Both the position numbers and the translations under genes were made by a program. Below are positions 24,704 to 33,210 of a stretch of 64,000 nt of DNA, one piece after another (within the stretch, counting starts at the first letter, position 1; the number at the start of each line of letters is the position of its first letter). The notes beneath the pieces are model-generated. The model searched no databases. It saw only the letters and a list, made by a program, of their open reading frames with translations, and was not told the DNA's origin. Source of the DNA: Gp6-AA40 sp035649635 (GTDB lineage: Bacteria > Acidobacteriota > Vicinamibacteria > Vicinamibacterales > UBA2999); NCBI GenBank assembly GCA_035649635.1, contig DASRJE010000153.1, positions 1 through 64,000 of the forward strand. Direction: 5' to 3'.

Positions 24704-25844
24704 AGTCACGTTCTGGATGTCGGTGACGCTGATCCTTTATGCCTACGCTGGCTACGCGCTCGCCCTGTTGGCGCTCTCGCGAATCCGCAATCGCCGAGTA
24801 CTCAAGGGAACCAGCAGACCTCGGGTCTCTTTCATCATCGCGGCTCACAACGAAGAGCAGCGTATTCGCGACAAGATCCTCAACACACTCGCGCAGGACT
24901 ACCCGACTGAGTTGCTCGAGATCATCGTCGCCTCTGACTGCTCGACCGACCGCACCGACGAGATCGTCGGCGAGTTCGCCGGCCGTGTGCGTCTTGTTCG
25001 GGCAGCGGAACGGCGCGGGAAAGAAGCGGCGCAACATCTCGCCGTCCTTGCGGCAGGTGGAGAGATCCTCGTCTTCTCGGACTCTGCCACCGCGCTGGCC
25101 CCTCACGGCGTCTCATCCATCGTGAAGAACTTCTCCGATCCGTCGGTGGGTTGTGTCAGCAGCATTGACCGTTGCATCGACGAGCGAGGGACGGTGAGCG
25201 GGGAGGGTGCCTACGTCAGATATGAAATGTTGGTCCGTGAGCTCGAGACACGCGTTGAAACGCTTGTGGGACTGAGCGGATCCTTTTTTGCGGCACGCCG
25301 CGTTGTCTGTCAACGCTGGTCCGTCGACCGGCAGAGCGACTTCAACACGCTTCTCAACTCGGTCGAACTGGGATTGCGTGGCGTGCTGGATCCCGACAGC
25401 GTCGGCTATTACAGGACGATTTCAAACCCCTCCAGGGAGTTTGGGCGCAAGGTGAGAACCGTGGTGAGAGGGATCGCGGTGCTTGCCCCCAATCTCCGTT
25501 ACCTGAACCCTTTCAGATTCGGGCTTTTCGCCTGGGAGCTCGCCAGCCACAAAATATGCCGCTGGCTTGTCCCGTTCGCGATGGTAGCAGCGTTCATGAC
25601 CAACCTGCTGCTTGCGTCGCGATCACGGTTCTATCAGGTGACGCTCTTCCTGCAGGCGGGGTTCTATCTGGCTGCGCTGGTCGGTCTCCGAACCGACGCA
25701 CGTATTCTGCGGCTCCCATCATTCCTGTGCGTAGCCAACCTTGCCGTGCTCATGGCGTGGCTGCGATTCGCGCGTGGCGAGCGGATTGCAAAGTGGAGTC
25801 CTTCCAGCCGCATCTCGACGCTGCCGCCAACCAGCGCCCACTAA
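24696..25844 (+). CDS. Membrane-associated GT2 family glycosyltransferase
   Basis: A 382-residue processive-type GT2 protein. It has an N-terminal membrane helix (WMSVTLILYAYAGYALALLAL), a GT-A domain (VSFIIAAHNEEQRI, ASDCSTDRTDEI, VFSDSATALAP as the DxD-like site), and three C-terminal helices from about residue 290. The form resembles cellulose-synthase-like or BcsA-like enzymes that add sugars at the membrane, but the QxxRW motif is not clear. It overlaps the aminotransferase gene by 8 bases. It probably adds a sugar to the lipid-linked repeat unit. Confidence 0.85.
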   Translation: MAEVTFWMSVTLILYAYAGYALALLALSRIRNRRVLKGTSRPRVSFIIAAHNEEQRIRDKILNTLAQDYPTELLEIIVASDCSTDRTDEIVGEFAGRVRLVRAAERRGKEAAQHLAVLAAGGEILVFSDSATALAPHGVSSIVKNFSDPSVGCVSSIDRCIDERGTVSGEGAYVRYEMLVRELETRVETLVGLSGSFFAARRVVCQRWSVDRQSDFNTLLNSVELGLRGVLDPDSVGYYRTISNPSREFGRKVRTVVRGIAVLAPNLRYLNPFRFGLFAWELASHKICRWLVPFAMVAAFMTNLLLASRSRFYQVTLFLQAGFYLAALVGLRTDARILRLPSFLCVANLAVLMAWLRFARGERIAKWSPSSRISTLPPTSAH

Positions 25845-25892
25845 CCAACCAGCCAGGAAGCTTCGCCCGTTGGCTGGTGGCTGCCCTTCTCC

Positions 25893-25969
25893 TGGCGCGC
25901 TCCGCGCGCCGGGGACCGCAATGCGAGCGGGACCGAAGGCGAAATCACGCAACGAACCGCATTGCGGTC
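25893..25969 (+). repeat. Dispersed structured repeat, copy B
   Basis: Same element as at 24609-24686. Here the long stem is perfect over 11 pairs: accgcaatgcg (25915-25925) with cgcattgcggt (25958-25968). Homology may extend upstream to a shared ttggctgg. It fills the gap between the GT2 gene and the deacetylase gene and lies just before the deacetylase ribosome-binding site. Confidence 0.7.
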
Positions 25970-25988
25970 TCTCAGCAAGGATGCACGG

Positions 25989-26885
25989 GTGATCACTAAC
26001 GTATTGAGCGTGGACGTAGAGGAGTATTACCATGCCGAGATCTTCCGGCGGGCGCTCAATGGCAACGGCCCTCACGGATTCGAGAGCCGGGTCGAGCAGA
26101 GCACCGATCGCCTGCTCGAGCTGATGCGCGAACATGGCGCCCGCGCCACGTTCTTCGTGCTGGGCGAGATCGCGAAACGACACCCTGCGTTGCTTCGACG
26201 CCTTGCGGCCGAGCGGCATGAGATTGCGTGCCATAGCGATCAACACGACAACGTCTGGCGTCAGTCGCCCGACGAATTCAGAGCAGACATCAGACGCGCG
26301 AAGCGGCGCATCGAGGACGCGGTCGGTCAGGCCGTGATCGGCTACCGTGCGCCGAACTTCTCGATCGGGCGCGCCCAACAGCCCTGGGCGTATCCGATTC
26401 TCGTCGAGGAGGGCTTTCGCTACGACTCGAGCGTGTTTCCGATCGTGCACGACCGCTACGGGCAGCCGGACGCGCCGCGCTTTGCGCACGAGGTCTGGAG
26501 AGACAGCACGGGGGGACTCCTCGAGTTCCCCATCAGCACGGTTCGCCTGGTCGGTATGAACTTCCCGATTGGTGGTGGCGGCTATTTCCGCCTGCTGCCG
26601 CTCGCCTTGACGATGCTCGGCATTCGTCACGTCAATGCCCGCGAGGGACGGCCCGTCATGTTCTACCTGCATCCCTGGGAACTCGATCCTGACCAGCCGC
26701 GCCAAGAGATGGCATGGCATCACCGGGTTCGTCACTACGCGGGTCTCGAGAAGCAAGTCGGCAAGCTCTCGACTCTTATGAGTCGCTTCTCTTTCGCTCC
26801 GGCCTGCGAGGTGCTGCAATTGGATGTTCCACCTCTCTTGCAGGACGCAACGCGCGCCGAACCTCGCCCGACGAGGGCCGAATGA
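25989..26885 (+). CDS. XrtA-type polysaccharide deacetylase (NodB fold, DUF3473)
   Basis: A protein of about 298 residues that starts NVLSVDVEEYYHAEIF, the typical opening of the deacetylases of exosortase-A-type exopolysaccharide loci. NodB motifs are visible: ARATFFVLGEIAKRHP, the metal-binding HEIACHSDQH, and GYRAPNFSIG. FYLHPWELDPDQPR near the end belongs to the DUF3473 part. GTG 25989 is chosen because AAGGA lies eight bases upstream and the conserved sequence starts right after; TTG 25962 is the alternative. The likely job is removing N-acetyl groups from the polymer or repeat unit. It overlaps the FemAB-like gene by ATGA. Confidence 0.85.
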   Translation: MITNVLSVDVEEYYHAEIFRRALNGNGPHGFESRVEQSTDRLLELMREHGARATFFVLGEIAKRHPALLRRLAAERHEIACHSDQHDNVWRQSPDEFRADIRRAKRRIEDAVGQAVIGYRAPNFSIGRAQQPWAYPILVEEGFRYDSSVFPIVHDRYGQPDAPRFAHEVWRDSTGGLLEFPISTVRLVGMNFPIGGGGYFRLLPLALTMLGIRHVNAREGRPVMFYLHPWELDPDQPRQEMAWHHRVRHYAGLEKQVGKLSTLMSRFSFAPACEVLQLDVPPLLQDATRAEPRPTRAE

Positions 26886-27937
26886 ACGCGATGCCAGGGC
26901 AACCCGTCGTCCGCGTCCTGGGGAATGAACAGGACGGCGAGCGAGTCTGGGAGCGAGTCGCCAATGGCCTGCCTCATTCGACTCTTGCGCACGCCGCCGA
27001 GTGGCGAACGGTCATCCGCCAGGCGTACGGCCATGAGCCGCTGTACCTGATTGCCGAGGATGGCGACGGACGAGCAGGTCTTCTGCCGTCATTTCTCGTC
27101 CGACGTCCCATGGTTGGGTCGGTGGCTGCGTCCATGCCGTTTCTCGACGCCGGCGGGCCATGTGCGGCCTCCGAGGCGCTCGCGCAGGCGCTCGTTCAAC
27201 GTCTTCTGGCGGAGGCATCGCGAGTGAATGCCGCCGTGGTAGACATTCGATGCACCGAGCGACTCAGTCTCGAAAGTGTTCCACTGGCACACAAGGTGAA
27301 TATGTCGCTCGCTCTTCCCGCCGATCCCGATCGGTTGTGGAAGCAGTTCGACGGCAGCGTCAGGAATCAAGTTCGCAAGGCGCAGCGAAGTGGCCTGTCG
27401 ATTGAATTCGGCGGGGCGGAGAAGTTGGAAGACTTTCACGCCATCTTTGCAACACGCATGCATGACCTGGGGTCACCGGTGCATTCGAAACGCTTCTTCG
27501 ATGCCGTTTTCAATGGGTTCGGCAGTCGCGCGCGCGTGGCGTTAGTGCGCAAAGGCGCCACACCCGTTGGCGGATTGATTGCACTCGCGCGTAACGACGT
27601 CATGACAGTGCCGTGGGCATCATGTCTGCCGGAGTACTTCTCGCTGTGCTCCAACATGCTGCTCTATTGGGAAACCATTCGAGCGGCGTGTCTCGACGGA
27701 TACGGCCGGTTCGACTTCGGCCGATCGACGCGCGACTCTGGAACCTATCGCTTCAAGCGGCAATGGGGTGCGCTCGAGAGTCCCTTGTACTGGTACTCGA
27801 TCTCTGCGGCTCCTCGAAACGACCGTCCGGCAGGAAAGAGCGCCGCGGCGGCTTGTCTTGTGGGTCTGTGGAAGCGTTTGCCGCTCGCGGTCACGCGTCG
27901 TCTCGGACCTCATGTGCGGAGGTACTTGATTCAATGA
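26882..27937 (+). CDS. FemAB-like GNAT protein of XrtA-type locus
   Basis: A 351-residue protein of the FemAB/peptidyl acyltransferase group. The first half holds HAAEWRTVIRQAYGHEPLYL and the second the GNAT-like PVGGLIALARND and RFDFGRSTRDSGTYRFKRQW, the last being the most typical stretch of XrtA-associated FemAB proteins. The usual FemAB reaction adds an amino acid from aminoacyl-tRNA. In these loci the acceptor is unknown; an amino sugar of the exopolysaccharide is an attractive guess. The start ATG overlaps the deacetylase stop and its own stop overlaps the next ATG, so the three genes are coupled. Confidence 0.8.
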   Translation: MNAMPGQPVVRVLGNEQDGERVWERVANGLPHSTLAHAAEWRTVIRQAYGHEPLYLIAEDGDGRAGLLPSFLVRRPMVGSVAASMPFLDAGGPCAASEALAQALVQRLLAEASRVNAAVVDIRCTERLSLESVPLAHKVNMSLALPADPDRLWKQFDGSVRNQVRKAQRSGLSIEFGGAEKLEDFHAIFATRMHDLGSPVHSKRFFDAVFNGFGSRARVALVRKGATPVGGLIALARNDVMTVPWASCLPEYFSLCSNMLLYWETIRAACLDGYGRFDFGRSTRDSGTYRFKRQWGALESPLYWYSISAAPRNDRPAGKSAAAACLVGLWKRLPLAVTRRLGPHVRRYLIQ

Positions 27938-30015
27938 CGCCTCGCGTGGCCTTCATCGGTGCAGGCCAGATGGCCCGTCATCACGCAGAGGCGGTCCGGC
28001 GACTGTCTGTGCCTTCAACCGTTATGGGCGTGTACGATCCCGCGACGCGGCAAGCAGAGGCGTTCGCTGCGGCGAATGGCACGCGCGCGTTTCCGTCGCT
28101 GGACGCAATGCTCGGGTCGCGACCGGACATTGTCCACGTCTGCACGCCGCCCGCTTACCATTTCCAATCTGCTCATGCGGCGCTCGATGCGGGTGCGCAC
28201 GTTTACGTCGAGAAGCCCTTTGCATTGACCGTCAACGACGCTCGCACACTGCTGACACTGGCACACTCGCGCGGGCGGCTGGTGTGCGCCGGTCATCAAT
28301 TGCTGCACGACCCAGGATTCCAAATCCTGCTGGGGCGCCTTGGTGAGCTCGGCACGCTCCTTCATGCCGACAGCCACTTCACATTCAGGCCCGTCGGCGC
28401 GTCGTCGCGAACGAGCGCGGACGTGCTGGCGCAGCACCTCATCGACATCCTCCCGCACCCGCTCTACTCGCTCATCTCCGTAATGGAGCGCGCGATCTCC
28501 GACAGCGACACCGTCCATCTCGCATGGGCAGATGCGACCCCGACGTCGGTCCACGCGATTCTGCGCGCGGGAAACCCGCCTCCGCCGCAGGCTTCCCTGG
28601 GCGCCGAAGCGCCTCGCGCGAAGGCGGCGGCGAGGCCCGCCGAAGGACGCCTGGCGTGCGAAGGCGGCATGACCGGGCGGTTGTTCGTCAGCCTGCGTGC
28701 AAGGCCAATTGCCTCGTCACTCACGCTGACCGGCACGGACGGATCGTTGAGCTGCGACTTCATGCGCTCGATCGTCGTCGGTTCGCCGAATCCCGGCACC
28801 GAACTGCTCGAAAAAGTCTTCACGCCGATCGTCGAGGGAGGGCAACTGATTTCGCGAACGACGGCGAGCACGGCGCGCCGTTTGCGGTCAGGCATCGGCT
28901 ATCCCGGCCTCTCGGAGTTGCTGGGGTCGTTCTACGAAGCCGTCGCCCGAGGCCACGCGTCTCCTCTGACCAGCCGCCACCTCATTCGTGTGAGCGAGGT
29001 GTTCGAGGCGCTGGTAGCGCGGATTGACGCGACAGTGGCCCGCTCAGCGACCGGTCGATCTCTTGTGCCTGTTGCCGCGCGGAAACCTCGCATCGTGGTG
29101 ACCGGGGCGCGCGGCTTTCTCGGCGCCGAGCTGGCGCGTGCCCTGGGTCCGGTACGAGGCATCGGGCGTGGTGCCAGGCCAGAGGACGCAAATATCAGCG
29201 AGTGGGTCACCGCCGATCTAAGCCGAGGTCTGTCGCCTGAGGCGCTCAGCGGCGCCGACATCGTCGTGCACGCAGCGGCCGAAACGTCCGGCGGATACGA
29301 CGACCATCGTCGAAACACGATCGCAGCGACCAGGCATCTTCTCCACGCGATGAACGCGGCTGGTGTTCGCAAGCTGCTGCTGGTGAGCAGCCTGTCGGTT
29401 CTCGAACCTCCACGCAGTCTGTGGGAACGGCAGAACGAACAGACCAAACGTCCATCACGTCCGAGAGCGTTCGGTCCTTACACCTGGGGCAAGTGTCTAC
29501 AGGAGGCGCTCGTCGAACGCGAAGCGCCGAAGCTTGGCATCGCGGTGCGGATTGTTCGCCCTGGAGCACTGACTGACTCCAGCGAGCTCTCGTTGCCGGG
29601 CCTGATGGGACGCCGTCTTTTCGGCCGTTGGCATCTGGGGCTCGGCCGTCCCGCGCTGCCGATTGCGGTGTGCGACGTCGGGCGCTGCGCGGATGCCATC
29701 GCGTGGTGTGTCAGGAACTTTGACGAGGCGCCACACACCGTCCATCTCTTCGATCCAGAGCTGACCACGCGTGGCACATTCCTGGCGCACATTGCAGAGC
29801 GTGGATGGAATGGCCGGATGGTCTGGGTTCCCATCAGCGCCATCGCCTTTGGTCTGTCCACCGTCCGCACGCTGTTGTCGCTCCGCCACCTGCGCTGGCC
29901 GACGAAGCTGGCAGCGTGGTCGATCCTGCGCCCGAGGCGGTACGACCCCACCTTGACGAGCAGCGTTATGGAGCGATCCGGAGAATTCGCCAACGCGGAG
30001 CGTAAGGCCGGCTGA
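27934..30015 (+). CDS. Fusion of Gfo/Idh/MocA oxidoreductase and NAD-dependent epimerase/dehydratase
   Basis: A 693-residue protein with two Rossmann enzymes in line. The first begins VAFIGAGQMARHHAEAVRR (residue 5) and has the family lysine in VYVEKPFAL (near 90). The second begins near 388 with IVVTGARGFLGAELARAL and shows ADIVVHAAAET, LLLVSSLSVLEPP and the catalytic-type YTWGKCLQE. Each half normally stands alone, so this is a bifunctional nucleotide-sugar enzyme or channels an intermediate. Residues 212-245, between HAILRA and MTGRLF, are a Pro/Ala-rich insert encoded by a GC-rich repeat. The gene is linked by ATGA to the FemAB-like gene, and the ATP-grasp gene starts one base after its stop. 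Confidence 0.85.
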   Translation: MTPRVAFIGAGQMARHHAEAVRRLSVPSTVMGVYDPATRQAEAFAAANGTRAFPSLDAMLGSRPDIVHVCTPPAYHFQSAHAALDAGAHVYVEKPFALTVNDARTLLTLAHSRGRLVCAGHQLLHDPGFQILLGRLGELGTLLHADSHFTFRPVGASSRTSADVLAQHLIDILPHPLYSLISVMERAISDSDTVHLAWADATPTSVHAILRAGNPPPPQASLGAEAPRAKAAARPAEGRLACEGGMTGRLFVSLRARPIASSLTLTGTDGSLSCDFMRSIVVGSPNPGTELLEKVFTPIVEGGQLISRTTASTARRLRSGIGYPGLSELLGSFYEAVARGHASPLTSRHLIRVSEVFEALVARIDATVARSATGRSLVPVAARKPRIVVTGARGFLGAELARALGPVRGIGRGARPEDANISEWVTADLSRGLSPEALSGADIVVHAAAETSGGYDDHRRNTIAATRHLLHAMNAAGVRKLLLVSSLSVLEPPRSLWERQNEQTKRPSRPRAFGPYTWGKCLQEALVEREAPKLGIAVRIVRPGALTDSSELSLPGLMGRRLFGRWHLGLGRPALPIAVCDVGRCADAIAWCVRNFDEAPHTVHLFDPELTTRGTFLAHIAERGWNGRMVWVPISAIAFGLSTVRTLLSLRHLRWPTKLAAWSILRPRRYDPTLTSSVMERSGEFANAERKAG
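28567..28668. repeat. GC-rich repeat-like insertion within the MocA-domain reading frame
   Basis: About 102 bases rich in inverted motifs (gcgccgaagcgcc, gcgaaggcggcgg, gcgaaggcgg) encode a Pro/Ala-rich stretch that does not fit the Gfo/Idh/MocA fold, while both sides do. The length is a multiple of three, so the frame is kept. It is similar in style to dispersed palindromic elements of acidobacterial genomes. I did not find a second full copy in this window. Confidence 0.45.
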
Positions 30016-30016
30016 G

Positions 30017-31258
30017 ATGAGAGTGTTCGTCACCGACGGCGATCAGCGCCCAGCGCTCGCCATCACGAGATCGCTCGGCCGGCGAGGCGTCGAAGTGATT
30101 GTGGGAGAAGCGCGATCGGCGAGCCTCGCGTCTTCGTCACGTTATGCGGCAGGTCATCGGACGTATCCGTCGCCGCATAACGAACCGCGAGCGTTCGATC
30201 GGTTCATGGATGACCTCGTCACGCGTGAGCGATTTGACGTCGTCATGCCCGTGACCGATGTGACCACGTACATGGTCGCGCGTCGACAGGACGAGCTCCG
30301 TCAGCACACTACGGTCGCGGCTCCGCCGTTCGATGCATTTGATTTCGTGTCGGACAAGAGCCGTCTGCTTCGACAAGCCGCGACGCGCGGCGTCTCGATT
30401 CCGCGCACGTTCTTTGTCGACGGCCCGGCCACTGTGCGACGAATCGTTTCGCATCTCGAGTATCCCGCTGTCATCAAGCCGTACAGGTCGAGAATACCCA
30501 CTGAAAGCGGCTGGCTCTCGACGATGGTGCGATATGCCTCGAGCGAAAGCGAGCTCCTGCATCTGTACGACACCATCGACTATCTCGGGTCAACACCCTC
30601 GATGATTCAAGAGCGAGTGATTGGTCCCGGCACCGGTATCTTTCTCCTGTGCGATCACGGGCGCCTCCTCACGGCGTTTGCTCACCGCCGGCTTCGAGAA
30701 AAACCGCCGTCCGGGGGCGTCAGCGTGCTGTCCGAAAGCATCCCCGTCGACCGGTGTCTTCGCGATGAAGCAATGAGCCTGCTCGCGCCGCTTGGGTGGC
30801 ACGGTGTGGCAATGGTGGAATACAAGCAAGATCGCCGGACCGGGCGCCACGTGCTCATGGAAGTGAACGGCCGGTTCTGGGGCTCGCTACAGCTGGCCGT
30901 CGATGCCGGAATCGACTTTCCCTATCTCTGCTATCGGCTGGCGTTGAGAGAGCCAGTCGATCTTCCACCGGCTTACACCGTCGGCATCAAGAGCCGCTGG
31001 CTGTTGGGTGACCTCGATCACTTGTTGATACGCCTGCGCGGCAGACGTCGCGAAGGGTTGCCCACGGAGTCGTCGCGGCTCCGCGCGCTCATCGACTTCC
31101 TCCGAAGTCCGAAACGCGGGTCGCAGGACGTATTTCGCCGCGATGATCCCCGCCCGATGTTTCACGAGCTGTGGCAATACCTCAGGACGTTATTCGGATC
31201 GAAAGCGATCCGCACTCTGGAGATAGACGGCGATAAGGGCAAGGCTCATGCGCTCTAA
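30017..31258 (+). CDS. ATP-grasp domain protein
   Basis: A 413-residue carboxylate-amine ligase-like protein. The pre-ATP-grasp part starts VFVTDGDQRPALAITRSLGR. The ATP-grasp fold includes SDKSRLLRQAATRGVSIPRT, YPAVIKPYRSRIP with the ATP-binding lysine, and the metal-binding HVLMEVNGRFWGSLQLAVDA. Proteins of this type sit in exopolysaccharide loci of the XrtA kind and could ligate an amino acid or carboxylate to a sugar. The last about 70 residues are basic and helical without a known domain. It starts one base after the preceding stop, so it belongs to the same operon. Confidence 0.85.
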   Translation: MRVFVTDGDQRPALAITRSLGRRGVEVIVGEARSASLASSSRYAAGHRTYPSPHNEPRAFDRFMDDLVTRERFDVVMPVTDVTTYMVARRQDELRQHTTVAAPPFDAFDFVSDKSRLLRQAATRGVSIPRTFFVDGPATVRRIVSHLEYPAVIKPYRSRIPTESGWLSTMVRYASSESELLHLYDTIDYLGSTPSMIQERVIGPGTGIFLLCDHGRLLTAFAHRRLREKPPSGGVSVLSESIPVDRCLRDEAMSLLAPLGWHGVAMVEYKQDRRTGRHVLMEVNGRFWGSLQLAVDAGIDFPYLCYRLALREPVDLPPAYTVGIKSRWLLGDLDHLLIRLRGRRREGLPTESSRLRALIDFLRSPKRGSQDVFRRDDPRPMFHELWQYLRTLFGSKAIRTLEIDGDKGKAHAL

Positions 31259-31303
31259 CACTGTGCGGATTGGAGCATCACGCTGGGGTCACGACCCTGG
31301 CCT

Positions 31304-33160
31304 ATGAGGCTCGCGAAGAAGGCGTACGTGAGCTCCAGCGCTCTGACATTTCCTGGCGACGTCGTTCCGCGATCCGTCGAGGCGTCGCGACGGATGCGAG
31401 TGTGTCACATCATGTCGGCCGACCTGTGGGCCGGCGCCGAAGTGCAGGTAGCGACCACGGCGACCTATCTGGTGAATGAGCCTGGCGTGCACCTGTCGGC
31501 CATCCTGCTGAACGAGGGACAGCTCGCTGCTGAACTGCGGCGACTGGGCGTGCCCGTCGCCGTCGTCGACGAGAGCCGGACGAATCCGCTCGGCATCGTG
31601 ATCGCACTCGTGAGGTTTCTGAGGGAGCAGCGAATCGAGCTCGTTCACACACACCGATATAAGGACACGGTGCTCGGATTGATTGCGGCCCGGATCGCGG
31701 GTGTGCCGTACTCCGTGCGGACGATGCACGGCTTGCGTGAACCGATGACGGGTTGGGCGCATGTCAAGTTTGGCGTCTACGAAGCGCTGGAAAAAGCGGC
31801 GCTGCATTTTTGCGCGGACCAGGTCATCGCCGTGTCCGAGCACATGGCCGGGATCCTTCGACGCTCGGGATATCCCGCCGATCGAATTACGCACATTCAC
31901 AACGGTATTGACGTTGGCGCCGTTCGATCGACGCGTCGCCCGGAGGATGTGCGGCGCGAGCTCGGGGTCGACCCCGAGGCATACCTCATCGGCACTGTGG
32001 GCCGCTTAACGCCTGTCAAGGGGCACTCGGGCTTTTTGCGTGCTGCCAGGCTCGTTCTCCACAAACAGCCGCGTGCAAAATTCCTGATCGTCGGCGACGG
32101 GCCATTGAGCGCCGAGTTGCGTGCGACGGCAGTCGCGCTGCGCATCGACGGCGCGTGCGTCTTCGCCGGGCACAGGACCGATGTCCACGACCTGTTGCCG
32201 GCGATGAATGTGTTCGTGTTGCCATCACTTTCAGAAGGCATTCCGATGGCGCTTCTCGAGGCGATGGCGCTGGTAGTTCCAGTCGTGGCCACCACAGTCG
32301 GTGGCGTGCCGGAGGTCGTCAGGCATCGGGTGAACGGGCTCCTCGTTCACTCAGGAGATGAGCGCGCGTTGGCCGACGCCTGCGCGGAGCTGACATTCGA
32401 TCGAGATCTTGCCGAGCGGTTGGCGGCCAACGGCCGTCGAACGATTGAGGAGGCGTTTTCGGGCACCCGAAACTGTGAGGCGCTGACGCGCGTCTATCAA
32501 GAGGTGGCGTCCGTTCGAGATGCTGGTGATCCCGGTGTGACGACTCGTCGGACGAAGCGGCTTCAGGCGCCGGGGTTCGTCCCAAGCGTCATTCGTGCGC
32601 TGATCCAGCGCATCCTCCACCGGGTCGCCTGCGCGAGAGGACGACGCCGGATGGCGCAGATTCGGCGAAGGCCGGCGGGCGTGAACGCGGCCATCCGCTC
32701 GGCCCGAAGCGTGCTGATCGTGTGTCACGGCAACATCATCAGGAGCCCGTTTGCCGAGCGCCTGCTGCGGCGCGCCCTCGGATCGCGCAGCCGGCCCACG
32801 ATCAGCTCTGCGGGCTTGTATGCGATTGCCGGAAACCCACCGCATCAGCACGCGCTATCGACCGCAATGTCCCGTGCGATCGACATGGATGGCCATACCG
32901 CTTCGCTTCTGTCGCGTGAACGGGTGGCGGCAAGCGATCTGATTCTGGTGATGGATGTGTGGCAGCTCGTGGAACTCCTGCGCCGCTTCCCGGAGGCTCG
33001 TCAGAAGACCTTTCTGTTCACGTGCCTCGCACCGAACGTTCCCCTGGAAGTCGAAGATCCCGTCAACGGCGATCGCGCGATGTTCGAGGCCTGTTTCGAT
33101 CACATCGCACGAGCTGCCGCTCCGCTCGTCCACGCGATCAGAAGTCATGATCCGGCGTAA
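31304..33160 (+). CDS. Fusion of GT4 glycosyltransferase and low-molecular-weight protein tyrosine phosphatase
   Basis: Residues about 30-420 form a GT-B, GT4-family transferase: VCHIMSADLWAGAEVQVATT, GTVGRLTPVKGHSGFLRAA, and the sugar-nucleotide site LPSLSEGIPMALLEAMAL. After a basic linker, residues 466-618 form a low-molecular-weight tyrosine phosphatase: VCHGNIIRSPFAE carries the C(X)5R loop (Cys474, Arg480) and VEDPVNGD the catalytic DP loop. Alternative starts are GTG 31328 (GAAGAAGG before it) and ATG 31394. The BY-kinase at 22522-23280 is the obvious candidate substrate. The fusion of assembly enzyme and kinase-resetting phosphatase is unusual. Confidence 0.85.
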   Translation: MRLAKKAYVSSSALTFPGDVVPRSVEASRRMRVCHIMSADLWAGAEVQVATTATYLVNEPGVHLSAILLNEGQLAAELRRLGVPVAVVDESRTNPLGIVIALVRFLREQRIELVHTHRYKDTVLGLIAARIAGVPYSVRTMHGLREPMTGWAHVKFGVYEALEKAALHFCADQVIAVSEHMAGILRRSGYPADRITHIHNGIDVGAVRSTRRPEDVRRELGVDPEAYLIGTVGRLTPVKGHSGFLRAARLVLHKQPRAKFLIVGDGPLSAELRATAVALRIDGACVFAGHRTDVHDLLPAMNVFVLPSLSEGIPMALLEAMALVVPVVATTVGGVPEVVRHRVNGLLVHSGDERALADACAELTFDRDLAERLAANGRRTIEEAFSGTRNCEALTRVYQEVASVRDAGDPGVTTRRTKRLQAPGFVPSVIRALIQRILHRVACARGRRRMAQIRRRPAGVNAAIRSARSVLIVCHGNIIRSPFAERLLRRALGSRSRPTISSAGLYAIAGNPPHQHALSTAMSRAIDMDGHTASLLSRERVAASDLILVMDVWQLVELLRRFPEARQKTFLFTCLAPNVPLEVEDPVNGDRAMFEACFDHIARAAAPLVHAIRSHDPA

Positions 33161-33210
33161 CACACCGCGCGGACGGGCCCTGTGTCGCACTCCTTCGGTT
33201 CACGCGTGCC

